Shown piece by piece: positions 56,601 through 57,024 of a stretch of 64,000 nucleotides of DNA. Each line of letters opens with the position of its first letter. Position 1 is the first letter of the stretch. The notes under the pieces are model-generated. The model ran no database searches. It was not told where the DNA came from and worked only from the letters and a program-made list of their open reading frames with translations. The position numbers and the translations under genes are program-made. Origin of the DNA: Ostrinia nubilalis (lineage: Eukaryota > Arthropoda > Insecta > Lepidoptera > Crambidae). The stretch is from contig NC_087114.1 of assembly GCF_963855985.1 (NCBI RefSeq), positions 1,203,001-1,267,000 on the forward strand, read 5' to 3'.

Positions 56601-57024
56601 TTACATAATAAAAAATGTGCGAGTTGACTCGTACAAGTATAGTCCTTTTTGTTATGATTATAGAGTTTGCAATTGAATCTTAATATATAGCCATAATACA
56701 ATTAAAAAAATATATGACTGTCAGTTTTAACAGGCTTAAAATGTATACACCTCTCTTAACTCAATTTTCTGAGTTCATAAGCTGACCTTGGGTGAACGCC
56801 ATACGGCATTAAGCTCGCCTTTAGTTCCTTGTAATAAATGTGCATTGGGCAATAAACTTTTAAATTAATAAAAACAACAATACTTACTATATTATTTGTT
56901 GCAGAACCAAACAGGCATATACTACGACGTAGAGTATGAGAACGCGCCAGAAGCGATATACGGGACGAAGGGCATTCCTCTCTCTACCTACACTGTGAGT
57001 AGGGGGCCTCCCTTCTACAGATAG
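704..57024 (+). CDS. Gene 1: signal peptide, mucin-like, EGF-SEA-EGF-EGF, single-pass membrane protein (19 coding exons)
   Basis: Exons seen: 704-779, 22701-24314, 24840-25046, 25714-25896, 26879-27035, 27808-27881, 28497-28612, 30889-30963, 31689-31805, 32722-32869, 43225-43303, 43752-43889, 48356-48481, 49723-49831, 52691-52765, 54477-54559, 55226-55314, 56124-56236, 56905-57024. They total 3,699 nt (1,232 residues plus stop), and all junctions are GT-AG and keep frame. Domain order by residue: signal peptide 1 to ~25; disordered Pro-rich region and a Thr-rich mucin-like stretch ~397-470; Pro-rich linkers to ~746; EGF-like ~750-790; SEA ~803-915; EGF starting DVDEC at ~923; Cys-rich EGF ~970-1012; TM helix ~1015-1037; cytoplasmic tail. 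SEA plus EGF modules next to a TM helix are typical of membrane mucins and matrix receptors, so an apical surface or matrix role is inferred. I do not recognise an exact named orthologue. Untranslated exons and the promoter could not be placed. Confidence 0.9.
834..1053. mobile_element. MITE with ATAATGAGGGCTATCG ends
   Basis: Perfect inverted ends ataatgagggctatcgtttt. The body contains gacaggaccttactctacag twice. It sits 55 bp into intron 1. A copy lacking its left end is at 31141-31326. Confidence 0.85.
1096..1227 (+). mobile_element. 5'-truncated RTE copy with 11-bp target duplication
   Basis: aaggtggaccgatgacatca ... cagtggacgtcctatggctg then (ATG)n. TSD tgaaggagcaa at 1085-1095 and 1228-1238. 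Confidence 0.85.
1630..3525. mobile_element. 1.9-kb TIR element with repeated ATCGAA motifs at its ends
   Basis: The ends gggttacctccg are inverted copies. Each is followed by arrays of atcgaa/ttcgat and a shared atcgaaaatcaaaatatcga. The flanks tcaagtgac and tcaaagtgac may be an imperfect 9-bp target duplication, which would suit a Mutator-like element; that assignment is inference. No transposase is recognised. It contains a smaller repeat (tacagggtggaatttt, 2923-3180). Confidence 0.7.
3600..3709. mobile_element. Small MITE, family of 54608
   Basis: gtgtgagtttacatcaaaa and gatgtaaactgac form inverted ends. Confidence 0.55.
4824..5290 (+). mobile_element. 5'-truncated RTE copy with intact C-terminal frame and 11-bp TSD
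   Basis: Open frame KIPQCLKSKVFDQCVLPVMV continues through GHIARRADGRWGRKVLEWRP to WTSFG and stop (about 155 codons). The target duplication cggttctcaaa is at 4813-4823 and 5291-5301. It belongs to the ctttcggctgaaacga tail subfamily. This region is not catalytic on its own. Confidence 0.88.
5489..6245 (-). pseudogene. Helitron helicase-like protein fragment, broken
   Basis: Read on the minus strand with frame changes: MIYECVQCQALHFLGEKIKN (the C-x2-C-x-A-x-HF motif), CCHNGKV, then LLAFFEPNRTDESVRQYLYT, ADKVIARMYNYSFSDRERYY, LRLLLLHVKGPT, an in-frame stop near 5873, REAAQARGLLFDDQEWERCL, DEAIGFKLPRQLRQLFALIC, ALWEKFASHFIKNF and HGKRLTDFGLPEPD. This order is that of the Helitron-like domain before the PIF1-type helicase. 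At least one stop and one frameshift are present, and the helicase ATPase is absent. Confidence 0.85.
6350..7455 (-). CDS. Unrecognised three-exon Cys-rich ORF beside the Helitron remnant
   Basis: Minus-strand exons 7455-7360, 7145-7003 and 6568-6350 join in frame through GT-AG sites (ccag|tg, ctcg|gtaagc, tgcag|at, tcag|gtaagt, ttaag|gt). The product contains TCNFCNGKIFVRNCKQMQMC, SRCVECDNIILDNFNYCECC (four CxxC-type pairs, a probable zinc-binding module), a basic stretch (LPFKKQ-like, here FPKKQKAA), and an acidic Ser-rich tail with a repeated ASSDNKxKQLLSVSSD unit. It stops at 6350. The first exon is not found. It could be a host gene, a Helitron-captured gene or part of the transposon. 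I do not recognise the family. Confidence 0.45.
6640..6715 (-). repeat. tRNA-like sequence
   Basis: The minus strand has an A box (ttagctcagatggagcg) and B box (ggttcaattcc) with the right spacing but poor stems, so it is a pseudo-tRNA or SINE head. It lies in the second intron of the Cys-rich ORF. Confidence 0.5.
8702..8849. mobile_element. MITE with AACRCCCGTATTC ends
   Basis: The ends acgcccgtattcgcaaa and tttgtgaatacgggtgt are inverted. A second copy is at 24489-24638 in intron 2 of gene 1. Confidence 0.8.
8991..9130 (+). mobile_element. 5'-truncated RTE copy
   Basis: caaggtggaccgacgacttc ... gtcctgtggctgaaataatg then atgatgatg. No clear TSD. Confidence 0.8.
9254..9690. repeat. Head-to-head subfamily B and A dispersed repeats with (GTCT)n
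   Basis: Subfamily B on + (9254-9443) abuts subfamily A on - (9428-9690). A (CTGT)n microsatellite at 9455-9506 belongs to the A copy. They share the junction aatattataaatgcgaaagt. Confidence 0.8.
10032..10146 (+). mobile_element. RTE copy with 5' inversion and 10-bp TSD
   Basis: 10032-10083 is the reverse complement of the segment that normally precedes attgggggaggcctatgttc, which follows directly. TSD actaaaacat at 10022-10031 and 10147-10156. Confidence 0.88.
11047..11164 (+). mobile_element. 5'-truncated RTE copy
   Basis: aaggtggaccgacgacctca ... gtcctgtggctgaattgatg. Flanks atgcaatttaa and atgcaattcaa form a slightly imperfect TSD. Confidence 0.8.
11225..11300 (-). repeat. tRNA-derived SINE head
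   Basis: Minus-strand B box ccgggttcgattcccagtgg. The A-box side is weak. Confidence 0.45.
11438..11665 (+). repeat. Dispersed repeat, subfamily A
   Basis: ctagctttccgcccgcggct to gacagacagacagacagag and tttcgcatttataatatta. It is the same family as 61276-61492. Confidence 0.78.
11964..12357. mobile_element. hAT-like MITE rich in ATCCGTAACCG
   Basis: The ends agggttcttatggatatccg and, inverted, agggatgttatggatata are followed by many atatccg/taaccg motifs. The near-identical flanks tataaaac and atataaac suggest an 8-bp target duplication, as in hAT elements (inference). Confidence 0.75.
12436..13394. mobile_element. Degenerate piggyBac-family element with TTAA target sites
   Basis: Flanked by TTAA at 12432-12435 and 13395-13398. 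The inverted ends are cccttaacaccact. A subterminal palindromic motif (actcgtgggggacctaagtc) occurs near both ends and at 13192. The interior is AT-rich and largely decayed. Confidence 0.88.
12916..13089 (-). pseudogene. piggyBac transposase C-terminal remnant (Cys-rich finger)
   Basis: Open for 57 codons on the minus strand: DLPEDLPTQGPSQNKKKERH, then CPRSKDSNTPRVCSKCMKNV and CHIDVKIYTKCQQ, stop. The C...C-x2-C...VC-H...C pattern is the cross-brace zinc finger found at the end of piggyBac transposases. The catalytic DDD domain is missing. Confidence 0.8.
13447..13519 (+). tRNA. tRNA-Ala (anticodon AGC)
   Basis: This 73-nt sequence folds as a full cloverleaf. The acceptor GGGGGCG/CGCCTCC has one G-U pair. 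The D arm has the A box tagctcagatggtagag. The anticodon stem is CTCGC/GCGAG with loop TTAGCAT. The T arm is intact (CCGGGATCGATACCCGG), with discriminator A. A T-run terminator lies about 20 nt downstream. It sits between the piggyBac element and a dispersed repeat, inside intron 1 of gene 1, on the same strand. Confidence 0.95.
13768..15719. mobile_element. 1.95-kb TIR transposon, CCCAAGTARC ends, 2-bp TSD, broken transposase remnant
   Basis: The inverted ends cccaagtaacattttactcc and gagtaaaatgctacttggg agree for about 33 nt with one or two mismatches. It interrupts a dispersed repeat: gaagctct-tg and tg-gcctgtatct join to the uninterrupted form at 59489, giving TG as the 2-bp duplication. 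At about 14400-14760 a broken frame reads DLDNYLTF, then RTWAIENRIPHSALNKLSSI and LPSDALGIHT, resembling a transposase-associated N-terminal motif seen in many arthropod proteins. The superfamily is not assigned. Confidence 0.85.
16193..16392 (+). repeat. Dispersed repeat, subfamily B
   Basis: ctattgcccgcggcttcacc to actttcgcatttataatatt. Confidence 0.78.
16979..17413. mobile_element. MITE with ~65-bp TIRs and an internal 173-bp duplication
   Basis: The ends cagaaacagtgcagtgtgga and its near-perfect complement extend to gatgttttcttcatgaaaat. The interior block attttcgcaactacagatga recurs 173 nt later. CAGRRACAGTGC ends hint at hAT. No TSD is found. Confidence 0.82.
17799..18045 (+). repeat. 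Tandem ~120-bp duplication in a retroelement tail
   Basis: aatgaaacacgaataggtat ... atcatcggaccctggatacg occurs twice in a row with few differences. Confidence 0.85.
18226..18637 (-). repeat. Subfamily B repeat interrupted by a ~260-bp unidentified insert
   Basis: 18226-18316 and 18577-18637 are two parts of one B copy. The insert (about 18317-18576) starts gtacagcagtactaggcagt and contains an open frame starting MNPEPEDPVASDSDARPSLA. It is reminiscent of an LTR-element leader and gag start, but unproven. Confidence 0.6.
18640..22150. other. Intron 1 of gene 1, AT-rich stretch
   Basis: No gene is recognised. It contains a scrap of subfamily B repeat (18653), MITE-like ends (cacagcgccatctag near 20213), a copy of tggttgggttattggcggtc (21590-21690) and TA-rich filler. 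Confidence 0.5.
22157..22260 (-). mobile_element. RTE 3' fragment
   Basis: gtcatcatcatttcagccac, aacataggcctcccccaatg, cctgcatccagcgccttc, in reverse orientation, upstream of exon 2. Confidence 0.78.
22701..24314 (+). CDS. Gene 1 exon 2 (large mucin-like exon)
   Basis: The acceptor is tttgtttcag|ga and the donor cat|gtgagt. The exon encodes residues 26-564. It starts acidic and polar, then becomes Pro-rich (many PP, RP and PxxP runs at about 23330-23650), then strongly Thr-rich with Ser and Glu at about 23815-24030. That stretch is a likely O-glycosylated mucin segment, followed by a Lys-rich piece. Several N-x-S/T sequons are present. There are no Cys residues until the very end, so it is probably an extended extracellular stalk. 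Confidence 0.92.
24489..24638. mobile_element. MITE, second copy of the element at 8702
   Basis: acgcccgtattcacaaac ... gtttgtgaatgcgggc, in intron 2. Confidence 0.78.
24840..25046 (+). CDS. Gene 1 exon 3
   Basis: The acceptor is ccacag|cg and the donor acgg|gtaaga; phases are 1 and 1. It encodes residues 564-633, including IPYHPYRPRPGIVLDDTDF and RLPPGYGEIFDVTLTAIQGP. No named domain is recognised. Confidence 0.85.
25714..25896 (+). CDS. Gene 1 exon 4 (183-nt symmetric exon)
   Basis: The acceptor is ctatttccag and the donor tctg|gtaagt; phases are 1 and 1, length 61 codons. It encodes a compact sequence including VIFSASGDQGFVSIDGKKTY and VGVSVRPTRVQTVPQ. It is followed by one fairly complete and one fragmentary duplicate downstream. 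Confidence 0.88.
26168..26315 (+). pseudogene. Duplicate of gene 1 exon 4
   Basis: This is a tandem copy about 419 bp downstream of exon 4. It keeps the 3' two thirds and the donor (ctctg|gtaag) but lacks a recognisable acceptor and the first codons. In the 3' part the five changes seen are all synonymous; four replacements cluster in the first ~25 nt. The flanking intron is duplicated as well. Confidence 0.75.
26507..26575 (+). pseudogene. Third, fragmentary copy of gene 1 exon 4
   Basis: The fragment reads gaagatgacggcatcttctc and then degenerates. It matches the first ~35 nt of exon 4 and sits in the third copy of the duplicated intron, after the shared motif gcgcgagagggatggaaaca. Confidence 0.5.
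26879..27035 (+). CDS. Gene 1 exon 5 (Pro-rich)
   Basis: The acceptor is ttcttccag|ct and the donor gtcag|gtatgt; phases are 1 and 2. It encodes APPPLPPPPLGQGVGTGVAI, followed by a second PPPPP block and a His/Pro/Gln/Arg-rich end. It is a low-complexity linker before the EGF module. Confidence 0.85.
27100..27215 (+). pseudogene. Frameshifted duplicate of gene 1 exon 5
   Basis: This copy lies 180 bp after exon 5 and keeps the same donor. A tract of 8 C where exon 5 has a 7-nt ccccctc shifts the frame to an immediate TAG. Five of seven substitutions upstream of the shift are synonymous. It cannot act as a coding exon in this frame. Confidence 0.75.
27545..27735 (+). repeat. Dispersed repeat copy (family of 59489)
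   Basis: gcgagcttcacccggaaatc, ttgccgaaacacaacaatcc and gaacttagaatcaga match the family. It is in intron 5. Confidence 0.65.
27808..27881 (+). CDS. Gene 1 exon 6 (first half of EGF-like 1)
   Basis: The acceptor is ttcccag|aa and the donor gcag|gtaatt; phases are 2 and 1. It encodes IDTCIVGDDSTCDQAQNEKC and RTEA. The Cys spacing fits the first half of an EGF-like module completed by exon 7. Confidence 0.85.
28497..28612 (+). CDS. Gene 1 exon 7 (end of EGF-like 1, start of SEA)
   Basis: The acceptor is ttctccag|gc and the donor gaag|gtagat; phases are 1 and 0. CQCRPGY is the diagnostic end of an EGF fold. It then runs into the first SEA strand (VVALLLNLRVDKFYERK). It is followed by about ten degraded copies of itself up to 30565. 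Confidence 0.87.
28613..30565 (+). repeat. Degenerate tandem array of gene 1 exon 7 and its donor
   Basis: The exon end (gtcgacaagttctacgagag, then a gtagataaga-like donor) recurs near 28912, 28991, 29309, 29417, 29751, 29918, 30209, 30316 and 30550. The best copies are 29226-29323, which has a ~19-nt deletion causing a frameshift, and 30487-30560, which has its own ctcccag acceptor and an internal deletion. Most copies keep only the last ~30 nt. Other repeats are mixed in. Confidence 0.75.
29818..29850 (+). pseudogene. Inserted 5' half of tRNA-Val, flanked by 14-bp direct repeats
   Basis: The 33 nt match the 5' half of a eukaryotic tRNA-Val (start gtttccgtagtgtagcggtt) and stop in the anticodon loop just before or at CAC. 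The identical 14-mer cacttcaggggaat flanks it at 29804-29817 and 29851-29864. It has no T arm, no B box and no 3' acceptor strand, so it is not a functional tRNA gene. Confidence 0.85.
30889..30963 (+). CDS. Gene 1 exon 8 (SEA)
   Basis: The acceptor is atttcag|gtt and the donor gca|gtaagt; phases are 0 and 0, 25 codons. It encodes VAWDAKLADKDSEAYQLLSY and EALKA. The pattern W..L.D..S..Y..L is typical of the start of a SEA module. Confidence 0.87.
31141..31326. mobile_element. MITE copy (family of 834), left end missing
   Basis: ttggcacccctggcgattga to aaaacgatagccctcat. It is in intron 8. Confidence 0.8.
31382..31420 (+). pseudogene. Fragment copy of gene 1 exon 9
   Basis: The sequence ctcag|atcgactcgacctgc and onward matches the acceptor and first ~35 nt of exon 9 (31689), then diverges. 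A second similar scrap is at 31527-31565 (ctcag|gtcgattcagtattc). Both lack the rest of the exon and any donor. Confidence 0.6.
31689..31805 (+). CDS. Gene 1 exon 9 (SEA)
   Basis: The acceptor is ttcctcag|atc and the donor ttg|gtgagt; phases are 0 and 0, 39 codons. It encodes IDSAFSMTPFSDDFVSGSVN followed by a G-x4-NQGVFVNYTIL strand, which is the central SEA strand pattern. The preceding intron carries ATG microsatellites and two scraps of this exon. Confidence 0.87.
31843..31990 (+). mobile_element. Short RTE copy (AACG tail) with 11-bp TSD
   Basis: gcaggcctctcactaggtgg ... gtctttcggctgaaacgaac. TSD cagcagagtat at 31832-31842 and 31991-32001. It lies 37 nt after the exon 9 donor. Confidence 0.88.
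32253..32462 (+). mobile_element. Non-LTR 3' fragment (family of 48004)
   Basis: tcaccaacccctactgttcc ... cagtggactgaaaaggactg. Confidence 0.7.
32722..32869 (+). CDS. Gene 1 exon 10 (last SEA exon), array copy 1
   Basis: The acceptor is tttcttcag|atg and the donor acag|gtcaga. Phases are 0 and 1 and the length is 148 nt, so two copies cannot be included together without a frameshift. It encodes MQETPETLRPAVATDVQKHL and 29 more residues ending AGSVLPLT. It is the only copy with both a good pyrimidine tract and an open frame; copy 11 at 41214 is the alternative. The classic GSVVV cleavage motif of SEA modules is not present. Confidence 0.85.
32870..40711 (+). repeat. Three tandem 2,614-bp units, each with three copies of SEA exon 10
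   Basis: The units are 32870-35483, 35484-38097 and 38098-40711. They appear identical wherever I compared them at the 2,614-nt offset. Each unit has exon copies of three types: 148 nt at unit offset 745; a 94-nt 5'-truncated copy at offset 1654; and 148 nt at the unit end. Copy coordinates are 33614-33761, 34523-34616, 35336-35483, 36228-36375, 37137-37230, 37950-38097, 38842-38989, 39751-39844 and 40564-40711. Inter-exon sequence is itself built of degenerate ~90-180-bp repeats. The 148-nt copies carry TAA as second codon after the aligned tag acceptor. Confidence 0.9.
41214..41361 (+). CDS. Copy 11 of SEA exon 10: intact open frame, possible alternative exon
   Basis: This copy is 148 nt with acceptor gcgtag|atgcaa and donor acag|gtagat, the same phases as exon 10 (0 and 1). 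The five differences from exon 10 are all synonymous, so it encodes the same peptide. The acceptor has a poor pyrimidine tract. It could replace exon 10 by mutually exclusive use; transcripts would decide. Confidence 0.45.
41816..41856 (+). repeat. (AAATTC)n hexanucleotide microsatellite
   Basis: About six and a half units of attcaa lie in the intron between array copies 11 and 12. Confidence 0.9.
42014..42173 (+). pseudogene. Copy 12 of SEA exon 10
   Basis: This copy is 160 nt. The 3' 107 nt match the other copies perfectly or nearly so, with donor acag|gtcaga. The 5' part has a 12-nt net insertion and TTG-TAA after the aligned acceptor position, so it is not usable as it stands. Confidence 0.7.
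42357..42834 (+). repeat. 224-bp direct repeat, two full copies and the start of a third
   Basis: The block starting ggacactcaaagcagcagca recurs at 42357, 42581 and 42805 (spacing 224 and 224) with only a few differences. It contains the same intronic sub-motifs as the SEA-exon array but no exon copy. Confidence 0.85.
43225..43303 (+). CDS. Gene 1 exon 11 (calcium-binding type EGF, first part)
   Basis: The acceptor is ttgttgcag|ac and the donor ttag|gtgagt; phases are 1 and 2. DVDECASPELNDCHELATCT then NTFGGFR is a textbook cbEGF pattern (D-x-D/N-E-C ... C ... C-x-N-x-x-G-x-F), completed by the first Cys pair of exon 12. Confidence 0.9.
43513..43721 (+). mobile_element. MITE with ATACAGGGC termini close upstream of exon 12
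   Basis: The left end is tacagggcttaaacgatg and the right end ggccctgta. The internal sequence (caagatatcaaaaaactagt and onward) is related to the long-TIR element at 52870-53552. Its right end lies only about 30 nt upstream of the exon 12 acceptor. Confidence 0.6.
43752..43889 (+). CDS. Gene 1 exon 12 (end of cbEGF, start of EGF 3)
   Basis: The acceptor is cttttcag|a and the donor tgcag|gtagga; phases are 2 and 2, 138 nt. It encodes CACPDTTLDESAGVAHRAGR, then YCRACAASHCNERGVCKYSN and NQPYC. It has two downstream partial copies (44266-44336 and 47631-47692). Confidence 0.88.
43959..44172 (+). mobile_element. Foldback MITE, copy 1
   Basis: This is a 214-bp near-palindrome. Arms of about 90 nt start aaagcctggtccgtg and include ccaatgaccccaagctaccc, with a short GC-rich centre (cactcactgcgggcgcccg). 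It is a non-autonomous element or hairpin-forming repeat. No clear target duplication is seen. Confidence 0.8.
44266..44336 (+). pseudogene. Copy 2 of EGF exon 12 (3' half)
   Basis: This copy encodes the same peptide as the 3' half of exon 12 (CRACAASHCNERGVCKYSNN and on) with six differences, all synonymous, and keeps the donor tgcag|gtagga. Upstream the homology decays and an in-frame TAG appears. No phase-correct acceptor was found. Confidence 0.7.
44468..47385 (-). mobile_element. RTE-clade non-LTR retrotransposon, nearly complete
   Basis: This 2,918-bp element is on the minus strand. It has an (ATG)n-type tail (atcatcatc on +), an APE endonuclease domain, a reverse transcriptase domain and the C-terminal region typical of lepidopteran RTE. 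Its outer limits are fixed by the interrupted foldback MITE. The 5' end is short and GC-rich, and no start codon is obvious there. No convincing target-site duplication is seen. Confidence 0.85.
44489..47385 (-). pseudogene. RTE ORF: APE endonuclease plus reverse transcriptase, one frameshift
   Basis: The frame is open from the 5' end. The endonuclease starts LALVTHNIRTL, with VYAPTS, GDFNAK and the SDHR motif (GSDHRIVRG). The RT follows, with LKNYRPISLLSHVYK, AFVDYEKAFDSIE, RGVRQGDVISPKLF and the catalytic FADD box (LRFADDIVVMAE). Near 45020 a single-base frameshift breaks the frame; the next frame continues as EVNRRIQLGWAAFGKLRNIF and runs to the C-terminal domain (GHIVRRTDGRWGSKVLEWRP ... 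WTDDLIKVAGRRWMQAA) and stop at 44489. With only one lesion, it inserted recently. Confidence 0.85.
47631..47692 (+). pseudogene. Copy 3 of EGF exon 12 (3' half)
   Basis: The copy reads ASHCNERGVCKYSNNQPYC with six synonymous differences from exon 12 and none that change an amino acid in the aligned part. A short deletion lies just upstream. The donor is tgtag|gtggga. Confidence 0.65.
47885..48003 (+). mobile_element. Decayed RTE 3' fragment
   Basis: atgaccttataaaaatttca, aggcgctggatgcag, cagcagtggacataatctgg then (ATG)n. Confidence 0.65.
48004..48225 (+). mobile_element. Non-LTR retrotransposon 3' fragment (family with cttcccgcgggtgtcgtaag)
   Basis: It starts tcaccaacccctactcttcc and ends cagtggactgtaaaaggctg followed by ttgatgataatgatg. 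A second copy lies at 32253-32462. It directly follows an RTE 3' fragment at 47885-48003. It is untranslated tail only. Confidence 0.7.
48356..48481 (+). CDS. Gene 1 exon 13 (end of EGF 3 and transmembrane helix)
   Basis: The acceptor is tgttgcag|c and the donor ggag|gtgagt; phases are 2 and 2. CSSGYYGSTCEVDGEVV closes the EGF. GVAVGASLAAALVIALTLAA then LLSW is a clear membrane helix, followed by basic residues (RK) from exon 14. This gives an outside-N, inside-C type I topology. Confidence 0.92.
48738..49432 (+). repeat. 22-bp minisatellite, about 31 units
   Basis: The consensus is ggggacgactaggttatgag plus ta, in direct head-to-tail repeats. The central units are identical and the edge units drift (gat, ggaggg, tgggtt variants). 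It fills most of intron 13, directly after the transmembrane exon. Confidence 0.93.
49723..49831 (+). CDS. Gene 1 exon 14 (juxtamembrane tail)
   Basis: The acceptor is aatccccag|c and the donor caccag|gtatga; phases are 2 and 0. It encodes RKWSREQKAMGMGSPVFNYM and AANTIKTPPVGQPPYQ. An upstream alternative AG (actcag) would hit a stop at once. Confidence 0.85.
50311..52045 (-). mobile_element. 5'-truncated Jockey/CR1-type non-LTR retrotransposon
   Basis: It lies on the minus strand and ends in an (AAAT)n tail (atttatttatttattt on + at 50308-50330). It contains an open reverse transcriptase frame from 50436 to at least 52040. The 5' part (gag and endonuclease) is missing. It is inserted inside the TA-flanked element. 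Confidence 0.85.
50436..52040 (-). CDS. Reverse transcriptase (Jockey/CR1-type), 5' truncated but uninterrupted
   Basis: The first Met in the open frame is at 51983, and the frame continues upstream to the truncation. Motifs in order: SAGPDGIPVY, VPVPKGGSCGTSVDGYRPVA, DVQHGFRPGRSTTSNLL, AYFDFRKAFDVVDND, SGVSQGSNLGPLQF and the catalytic LLFADDLKLF. A thumb and C-terminal region follow (RRVHDFTSISAIVALYNALV). There is no frameshift over about 515 codons, so insertion is recent, but without an endonuclease the copy is dead. Confidence 0.85.
   Translation of the reverse strand: MTSAGDANGSARIHIGQLQLAEVERSLAKLKPKRSAGPDGIPVYIFRDCRGMLAEPLLYIYNRCLSDGVFPDIWKTTRVVPVPKGGSCGTSVDGYRPVAVLSTPAKVFESAIQKSMLDQVSAQLTDVQHGFRPGRSTTSNLLNYVSEIIPAVDSEKGQVDAAYFDFRKAFDVVDNDILLRKLAAIGCTPQLLWFLASYMRDRKQYVEYAGCRSEPYFVRSGVSQGSNLGPLQFIIMINDLPEVVRYSKCLLFADDLKLFLPIKDEKDRERLQRDIDEVVAWSENNKLQFNVSKCIMISFARTRSPIHFNYNVNQVPMKRVTGVRDLGVWFTDDLRFQDHITNVCKKAYRNLGLILRRVHDFTSISAIVALYNALVRSHLEFNSVVWAPHQIHYNLILERIQNKFTRYLYMRKYGVYPFYPLMYPNLFVLGMVGYNELRVRRNFALALYIFKVMRGKVLNEVILGKIGFCVPDRYVERRRRPPLLAVPRGRTQLQSRAALTLTLHTLNELAERIDLFHCTLGEFTKMTLFNICYS
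52691..52765 (+). CDS. Gene 1 exon 15 (cytoplasmic tail)
   Basis: The acceptor is ttgtttag|gtg and the donor gcg|gtaagt; phases are 0 and 0. It encodes VTLEERMRWAQIAEAMAQAQ and ANHYA, an amphipathic helix-like segment rich in Ala and Gln. Confidence 0.85.
52870..53552. mobile_element. MITE with about 190-bp terminal inverted repeats
   Basis: The ends are tacagggtggaaacg and its complement. The arms stay alignable for roughly 190 nt (tggttactgatcctgaaagt and gaataaactggatctatc are shared). The right arm is present twice in direct orientation (about 53170-53350 and 53370-53552), an internal duplication. Confidence 0.8.
53809..54092. mobile_element. MITE with ATGAGGGTTTTCGCGAATG ends, split by a LINE tail
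   Basis: The inverted ends start aatgagggttttcgcgaatg and remain similar for nearly 95 nt. The centre is a poly-(AAAT) LINE tail (ccatccggcattaagtccgc, then taaataaataaat). The same tail motif occurs at 22380 and 56790. Confidence 0.75.
54287..54440. mobile_element. Small MITE with TATGTGTCA-like ends
   Basis: The left end tgtcaccgtaaaattgtgaa and the right end ttcacaatttcacgttgaca are inverted copies. The centre has three ctaac/cctaa units resembling the insect telomere repeat, too few to mean more. Confidence 0.6.
54477..54559 (+). CDS. Gene 1 exon 16 (cytoplasmic tail)
   Basis: The acceptor is tgtccccag|acg and the donor cccag|gtgtgt; phases are 0 and 2. It encodes TEAQTMATRPSSALFGGYPT and LPPVPMP. 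Confidence 0.83.
54608..54772. mobile_element. MITE with TAGTGYGAGTTTAC ends
   Basis: The left end is gagtgtgattttacatcaaa and the right end tttgacgtaaactcgcacta. The same family sits at 3600-3709 (gtgtgagtttacatcaaaa ... gatgtaaactgac). Confidence 0.6.
54918..55073. mobile_element. MITE with a perfect internal 17-bp hairpin
   Basis: The ends aggcttggtttccaccaag and cttggtggaaaccggacct are inverted. Inside, 54994-55010 (tgtctgagaatcgatca) and 55014-55030 form a perfect stem with a 3-nt loop. Confidence 0.7.
55226..55314 (+). CDS. Gene 1 exon 17 (cytoplasmic tail)
   Basis: The acceptor is cattacag|g and the donor tatg|gtaagt; phases are 2 and 1. It encodes MGLHGSHHTGTLNTVASRAN and TAASQHNLY. 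Confidence 0.83.
55331..55512 (-). mobile_element. RTE 3' fragment (ATG-tail subfamily)
   Basis: Minus-strand copy: (ATC)n on +, then tttcagccataggacgtcca, and back to the VGRPPTRWTDD-coding region (ggtggacgtcccacgctgcg). It lies in intron 17. Confidence 0.8.
56124..56236 (+). CDS. Gene 1 exon 18 (cytoplasmic tail)
   Basis: The acceptor is catccag|gc and the donor atgcac|gtaagt; phases are 1 and 0. It encodes GYTNHMATESTSSEASSHVQ and ERADLLVPRPKSRARSMH. A Ser-rich and then basic segment offers possible phosphorylation sites (inference). Confidence 0.83.
56905..57024 (+). CDS. Gene 1 exon 19 (C-terminus)
   Basis: The acceptor is gttgcag|aac. It encodes NQTGIYYDVEYENAPEAIYG and TKGIPLSTYTVSRGPPFYR, then TAG at 57022. 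A consensus donor (act|gtgagt at 56994) lies within it, so a longer isoform spliced to a downstream exon cannot be excluded. Confidence 0.8.
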   Translation, partial: NQTGIYYDVEYENAPEAIYGTKGIPLSTYTVSRGPPFYR

